DNA of 12,334 nt from positions 1 through 12,334 of the forward strand of contig JAMYHX010000791.1 of NCBI GenBank assembly GCA_025529335.1, read 5' to 3'. Below, piece by piece: positions 8,100 through 12,334 of this stretch. How positions within the stretch are numbered: the first letter of the stretch is position 1; every line of letters begins with the position of its first letter. A program made the translations under genes and the position numbers. The stretch is from Rhizopus sp. PT2906. Taxonomy: Eukaryota > Mucoromycota > Mucoromycetes > Mucorales > Rhizopodaceae. The notes beneath the pieces were generated by a model. The model searched no databases and was not told the DNA's origin. It saw only the letters and a program-made list of their open reading frames with translations.

Positions 8100-9158
8100 T
8101 CAATAATTATGATAAGCATTAATACCATAAAAGACACCAAAGGCAATGAAAAGAAGTGCACCAGCAAAGGTAACTATAAAAATCATAAGTAAACCTGTAT
8201 ACTTTTTTTCATCCTTTTTACTTGCCTGTTCTCACAGAGATTTTTGAAGCCAACATTCTACCACCAATCACTGCGACTACTGTACACATTCCATGTCCGA
8301 TGACAACACCAGCGGTAACATAATACATGTTCTACAAGTCATGATTATTATAAGCCCACAAAAATATATATAAAGACTAACTTACATTGGCAGCAGCCAA
8401 GGCAATAGTAGAAATTTGAGATCGATCACCCCATTCACCTAAAAAGGTCAAGACAAAGGTTTGGACAAACACAGGTGAAAACACAAGTTGCATCAAATTC
8501 ATCAATCCTTCTTTGGCATGTTCTGCTTTACTGCTAGGAACATGAGCTGTGGCTTCCAATCCGCCGACTTCAAGTTCTTCCAGTTTACTGGATCGTTCAC
8601 GATCTTCAACTGTCTTGAGTTCCTCCTCTACTTCTGCCATCTCTTCATTTTCAGCTCCTTTTTCTAAATGATAGGCTTCATAAAACATACGGACACCAAA
8701 GCAAAGGAACAGAATAGAGGCACAGATATCAGTATATTGTTTAGGAATGAGATTAGGCACAACATGACCAAGGAAAGCTGAAAGAACGGACATGAGGACC
8801 AATGAGGAAAATGCAGCAGAAAAGACAACAAGACGAGAGTGCTTCATAGCCATGATGGCAGCAATTAAAAAGGTCTTGTCACCAATTTCAGAAACAATAA
8901 TCATGAGCAGAGATAGAAAAAAGGATTTTTCAATCTTGATTGTATTGTCATGATCTAGTTCATTGACAGATGAATCCACAGATGCAATATTCGCATCTAC
9001 CAACTATGCAACAATAATGTAAGAATAATAAAAGACAAGCCTTCCTCTCTCTCTCTCTTTTTCATTTCAATTACTTGTTCAACTGGATCATCTAACTGAC
9101 TACTGACAACAACAAAGAGAGTAAAAGATACAGCTAATAACTTTAATAACCTATTCAT
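8100..9158 (-). CDS. GDT1: Gdt1/TMEM165-family (UPF0016) cation transporter
   Basis: Exons are 9158-9075, 9003-8386, 8331-8226 and 8173-8100 (882 nt, 293 aa; yeast Gdt1 is about 280). The family moves Ca2+ and Mn2+ into the Golgi lumen in exchange for protons and so supports glycosylation. Residues 1-20 form a cleavable signal (MNRLLKLLAVSFTLFVVVSS). Two hydrophobic blocks follow, each opening with the diagnostic E-x-G-D-[KR]-[ST] motif: EIGDKT at 67-72 and EWGDRS at 218-223. They are separated by an acidic cytosolic loop (ENEEMAEVEEELK), as usual. Exon 3 carries VTAGVVIGHGMCT and GGRMLASKISVRT, and exon 4 VTFAGALLFIAFGVFYG. Intron 3 (8225-8174) requires a GCAAGT donor: only that site keeps frame into exon 4, since the alternative GT four bases on reads out of frame. 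Introns are 71, 54 and 52 nt. Confidence 0.94.
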
Positions 9159-9294
9159 AAGATGGAATATGAAAAAGAAAAAAGAAGGGGAAATGCCTGG
9201 AAAGAGCAGAAAAAAAAAATAAAGATAAACGTTCAATCTCCGCATTCGGTCTTTTATTTTAAATTTCGACAAATATTTTTCAAAAAAGAAATGT
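9159..9294 (-). promoter_or_regulatory. Compact gap: Gis2-like 3' end and GDT1 promoter
   Basis: Only 136 bp separate the CCHC protein's stop codon (9297-9295) from the GDT1 start codon (9158). The minus strand carries T-rich and CT-rich tracts (for example CCCCTTCTTTTTTCTTTTTC) upstream of GDT1. The 3' processing of one gene and the initiation of the next must share this space. Confidence 0.45.
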
Positions 9295-10291
9295 CTAATG
9301 TTTGCTGTTATTCTTGACCTCTTGCTTTTCCGACTTCACTCTTTCTTCTTCTTCTTCTTCATCTTCATCTTCATCTTCTTCTTCGTCTTCGTCTTCTTCG
9401 TCATAGGATTCTTCTTCTTCAGACTCAGTTTCATCTTCATGTTCTTCTCCTTCTCCTTCACTTTCATCGTCTCTTTGTCTCTTGGCTACAAAGCAGTTAC
9501 GGGCAATATGTCCAACCTTTCCACATACATAACAAGTCTTGCCATTATTACGCTTCTTTGGATAATCAGGCTTTGTAGATGACATTGTAATAGGACATTC
9601 GCGAGCAATGTGGCCATACTTGTTGCAGTTGTAACAAAGAATGTCACTTGCTTTACAATCCTTTGCAAAATGATTGATCCCACCACACTTGTGACAAATA
9701 ACTTGTCTGTTTCTGGTGTTCATACGAGGCTTACGTGGAATAACATTATTGTTATTGCTGTTGTCGTTATTGTTGCTGCTGCTGCTGCTGCGACGACGCT
9801 CTCTAGGTTGTGGAGGCTGAGTACAATGTTTAGCTACATGACCCTAATATATATATATAAATTAATAACATTGTTCTCCTCTGTCATTGGTAAATCAAAA
9901 CAACAATCTTACATATTGTTGACAGTTGAAACACTGAGGCTTGCTTCTGTTCGTCTTGTTGATAGAACGGGCACTTGTGCACTGTGATTGAATATGACCC
10001 ACTAGAATAAGCATATTGCGCGTTTGATTAAGTTCAACTTGTCAAATTCTCGTTTAATCTTACCTCCTCCACAATTAAAACACTGCTTAGGCTCAATAAC
10101 CTTGGGATTATTGCATTCTGCAGACAAATGTCCGGGTTGCTTACAGTTGTAGCAAAGCCTTTCAGCTTCTGGACACACATTAGCAAAATGCCCAACTAAA
10201 GTAAACAAGGTTAAGAGTATGCACACACACGTAGATTTCTTACAAACATACCGTTTCCACACTTGTAGCAAGATCTCTTTATATACGCCAT
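9295..10291 (-). CDS. GIS2: Seven-knuckle CCHC zinc-finger protein (CNBP/Gis2-type) with acidic tail
   Basis: Exons are 10291-10252, 10195-10064, 10001-9913 and 9843-9295 (810 nt, 269 aa). Seven CX2CX4HX4C knuckles lie at residues 8-21, 28-41, 52-65, 81-94, 137-150, 157-170 and 191-204, the number found in human CNBP and yeast Gis2, which bind single-stranded nucleic acids and act in translation and mRNP control. Between knuckles 4 and 5 is a basic and Ser/Asn-rich linker (RERRR, five Ser, then Asn-rich). After knuckle 7 comes a tail of about 65 residues dominated by Glu and Asp, ending NSKH. Gis2-type proteins are usually near 150-180 aa, so linker and tail are additions. Introns fall inside knuckles 1, 3 and 4 just before the GH pair. 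The start is the first in-frame ATG after a stop (MAYIKRSCYKCG). Confidence 0.92.
9340..9470 (-). repeat. Low-complexity GAA/GAT tract coding the acidic tail
   Basis: The plus strand is almost pure CTT/CAT/CGT triplets here. On the coding strand this reads as runs of Glu and Asp in the C-terminal tail of the CCHC protein. Such tracts expand and contract easily, so tail length is probably variable between strains. Confidence 0.7.
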
Positions 10292-10900
10292 AACCAACTT
10301 CACACCAAGTAGTCAATTAATACGAAGGAAAGAAGGAAAATAACAAGGAAAAAGTTATAAAAAAAAAATAACAGATCAAATCCAATCAGAATTGAGATAC
10401 ATTGTAGCCTATCAAATGAAAATTATTTTTGTTGCCAAGCGATCATCTTTTTCTCTTTTTTTTTTATGCAACTTGTTAGTATTAATAAGAGCATTTCATC
10501 ATAAAGTCAATAGAACAAAGAAAAGGTAGAGATAAAGAAACAATACATGTTCAAGTATGAAAACATGCATATGAATTCTAGAACTTTAGGATAGCGCATT
10601 ATCTTTGTGGTTATTCTCAATGAGGCTTTTAGATCATGTACAAGACTTATTTATTTAAACGGATATTATATACATATACATGTATATATTATACACATAC
10701 TACACCTGAGATTATATTGTTTAATTGCTTGCTTTAGCCTTATGACCTTGGCGAGTTGAAAGTAGTTAAAAAATATCTTACAAGACAGTTGGAATGAGAA
10801 TAATACTGTTTAGATTGAAGATTCTTTATTCATTAAACATCGTCTCCTCTGATTACCGGTAAAAAGCAATCATTTTTTTAGATTGAAGATCACTGTCAAA
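10292..10900. other. Intergenic region upstream of the CCHC gene
   Basis: No gene was identified in these 609 bp. Next to the CCHC start codon the minus strand is T/CT-rich, as in the other promoters of this window. Further out are a T-run at 10454-10466, a 14-bp AT palindrome at 10674-10687 and a 14-bp direct repeat (TTTAGATTGAAGAT) at 10809-10822 and 10877-10890, the second copy lying just before the transposase relic. Confidence 0.4.
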
Positions 10901-11386
10901 ATGAGCTTTTGGCCAATTTTCAAGCACGAATGCATCAATCTTTTTGAAAAATAATTAGATGATACGCATAGAAAGTACAAACCCTATAATTACTTTACCA
11001 ATAACTGGTTGCCAATGAAAGAGAAATGGGAAGCTCACCTCACAAAAAAGTTGGCTCACTACAACTGTCTTACAATGCAGAGATCAGAAAGTAGCCATCG
11101 TGCTCTAAACGTTGGTCTAACCAAGAGAATGAATTAGATATCCGTTTTTGAGCACATCAACAAGCATTGGATCAGTCTTGAATGTAAATTCAATATGATT
11201 GAACAAGAAGAGCACCAAAAGCAAGACACATTAACAGGTAGCAACAGAAAACTCGATTTAATAAGACATAGAAGCGCTCTAGCTGGAGCAGACATCTATC
11301 AAGAATATTGGGTTATTTATGTAAACAAACTAAGAAGAAAATTAATAACACTGTTTGATAGCACTATGTGTCACCAGGTGGGCTAA
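10901..11386 (+). pseudogene. Decayed MULE-like (Mutator-type) transposase fragment
   Basis: One frame reads as the C-terminal part of a MULE-type transposase but has in-frame stops at 10952-10954 (TAA) and 11135-11137 (TAG), and ends at 11384-11386. Recognisable blocks are NNWLPMKEKWEAHLTKK, LTMQRSESSHRALNVGL and ISVFEHINKHW, which match the family's pattern of a W-L-P/K-E-W segment, then T-x-R-x-E-S-x-H, then a predicted helical region. A related frame just upstream (CQNELLANFQARMHQSF, shifted) suggests a frameshift near 10945. The N-terminal catalytic region and the terminal SWIM zinc finger are not seen, nor are clear terminal inverted repeats. This is a dead remnant; the family assignment rests on pattern memory, not a search. 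Confidence 0.6.
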
Positions 11387-11605
11387 AGGTGAATCTTGGT
11401 TACAATAAAATTCTTGCTATCAACAATATAAAAAGATTAAATAGTAAAAATGCGTAAAAAGGAGGTTTTCATTTTTCAAAAGTAAAGTGGATGAATAAAG
11501 ACAAAGGAAAGAGATCAGAAAGGTTTATCACAAAAAATTACCAGTTTATTAGAATAAAAAGATCAAAAAGAGGGAATATCTTTATCTCTCTTTTCAGCCT
11601 TTTTT

Positions 11606-11731
11606 TCAATATAATAAAGTTTTCATAGTATCGAGATTGTTCGATTAAGCCATCTCGAACAAAAGTCCGCATGATCGGGTGTAACCCTTGTGTTCCTTTT
11701 TAAAAAGGTTCTTGTCTGTAGATTTAAGAAT
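11606..11731 (-). pseudogene. Possible degraded coding fragment, unknown family
   Basis: In one minus-strand frame the sequence reads like real protein (HKGYTRSCGLLFEMA, then a TAG, then SNNLDTMKTLLY and a stop). The segment is richer in GC and more codon-like than its surroundings, and lies 220 bp from the MULE relic. It is too short for any family call. A 7-bp inverted repeat (TCGAGAT/ATCTCGA, 14-bp loop) lies inside it at about 11631-11658. Confidence 0.2.
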
Positions 11732-11970
11732 TTAAGTTAATGTCCAAACTATAGAGCAAGTAGATACTATCAGCTTTTTACCTTTAGATCTTTTCTTGTG
11801 TTTAAAAATCAAACAGAGACTTGTTATCAAGTATACAGTTTTACAAAAGTAAAAATAGAATTATAAAGATACATGACATATATTATTAGTGTAGTGTAAG
11901 AAAGAAAAATAAGTGTTGTTCTTTTATAAGCAAAAGAGGTTTACTTAAAAAAGATAATGTTCTATCTATA

Positions 11971-11997
11971 TATTATTATTATTATTATTATTATTAT
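11971..11997. repeat. Microsatellite (TAT)9
   Basis: Nine uninterrupted TAT (ATT) triplets in non-coding DNA. It is a likely length-variable marker with no evident function. Confidence 0.85.
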
Positions 11998-12334
11998 ATA
12001 CGTTTTCTAAATCATTAAACGAATTCATTTGAATGATTTCAAAGAGTTCACCGAGATAAATTTGACTTGTCATAATAGAATGTATAATGCAGTTACTTTG
12101 AGAGAATCCCCATCATTCCTTCAATGCTAAAACAGTAACGTAGCAGTTTGTGTAATATGAAAATTTAAAGCAAAAGATGTGCTTTCAAGTAGAATTAAAG
12201 AGTGTAATGACCAAGAATAATAAAGAAGATAAAGGATCCTGAATCCACTTGATTGTATTGTAAAAAGGGGTTTGTTCCGTTAATGGCTTGAGTGTAAATT
12301 GAGTTATATAAGAGTTTCTGTCGCGTGACCACCA

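Larger units (their letters stand above)
11387..12334. other. Gene-poor right flank
   Basis: No intact gene was found. The stretch is very AT-rich and contains a possible coding relic on the minus strand (11606-11731) and an ATT microsatellite (11971-11997), both listed separately. A TATA-like GTTATATAAG at 12303-12312 near the right edge, followed by the more GC-rich GTCGCGTGACCACCA, might be a promoter for a plus-strand gene beyond the window, but nothing inside confirms it. Confidence 0.4.

Noticed and set aside
9298..9582. Plus-strand frame rich in Phe, resembling a membrane protein
   Set aside because: It is the antisense shadow of the GAA/GAT tract that codes the acidic tail of the CCHC protein.
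9486..9987. Overlapping frames on both strands within the CCHC gene
   Set aside because: They are shadows of exons with seven well-formed zinc knuckles; none has its own motif or promoter.
10674..10687. 14-bp perfect palindrome ATATACATGTATAT
   Set aside because: Pure alternating AT sequence in AT-rich DNA makes such palindromes expected by chance; no partner feature was found.
11631..11658. Inverted repeat TCGAGAT/ATCTCGA with a GTTCGATTA loop, considered as a tRNA T-arm or terminator
   Set aside because: No tRNA fold surrounds it, it has no adjoining T-run in the right place, and it lies within a coding-like relic.
1..12334. Defence island, biosynthetic cluster, viral insertion or other new multi-gene system
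   Set aside because: All six recognisable genes are ordinary eukaryotic housekeeping families with fungal introns and no shared pathway, and no repeat-spacer array or viral gene is visible.

Overview
This window looks like an ordinary nuclear segment from an early-diverging filamentous fungus, most likely Mucoromycota (Mucorales-like). The reasons are AT-rich intergenic DNA, dense short introns (27 inferred, 48-71 nt, many with CTAAC/CTGAC-like branch sites and TAG or CAG acceptors), pyrimidine-rich 5' leaders, AATAAA signals close to stop codons, and a decayed Mutator-type (MULE-like) transposase. No ribosomal RNA, convincing tRNA, CRISPR, phage or biosynthetic cluster was seen.

Layout: 1-655 is non-coding with a degenerate 21-23 bp tandem repeat. 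656-1512 (-) is a five-exon NT-C2 (EEIG1/EHBP1-type) protein. 1513-3249 is a long divergent intergenic region. 3250-5540 (+) is an eleven-exon sugar transporter whose first transmembrane helix is assembled through a 5-nt microexon. 5734-6570 (+) is a five-exon secretory-pathway FKBP with an added C-terminal membrane anchor. 6580-6771 (-) is a small unrecognised hydrophilic protein, convergent with the FKBP and 9 bp from it. 6937-7770 (-) is a 1-Cys (Prx6-type) peroxiredoxin. 8100-9158 (-) is a Gdt1/TMEM165 cation transporter. 9295-10291 (-) is a seven-CCHC-knuckle CNBP/Gis2-type protein with an unusual acidic tail. 10292-12334 is gene-poor and holds a MULE-like transposase relic, a second possible coding relic on the minus strand, and microsatellites.

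The genes do not form a pathway. They are separate housekeeping functions: sugar uptake, ER protein folding, peroxide removal, Golgi Ca/Mn homeostasis, nucleic-acid binding and a membrane-associated C2-like protein. The most interesting content is in gene architecture: a frame-restoring 5-nt microexon flanked by CT tracts, two introns that need GC-AG splicing (both GCAAGT donors), zinc-knuckle exons with introns at equivalent phase-1 sites, and a convergent gene pair whose AATAAA motifs overlap their own stop codons. All exon models were built by hand from reading frame, splice motifs and family conservation, without RNA data or alignments. I see no evidence of a wholly new system.
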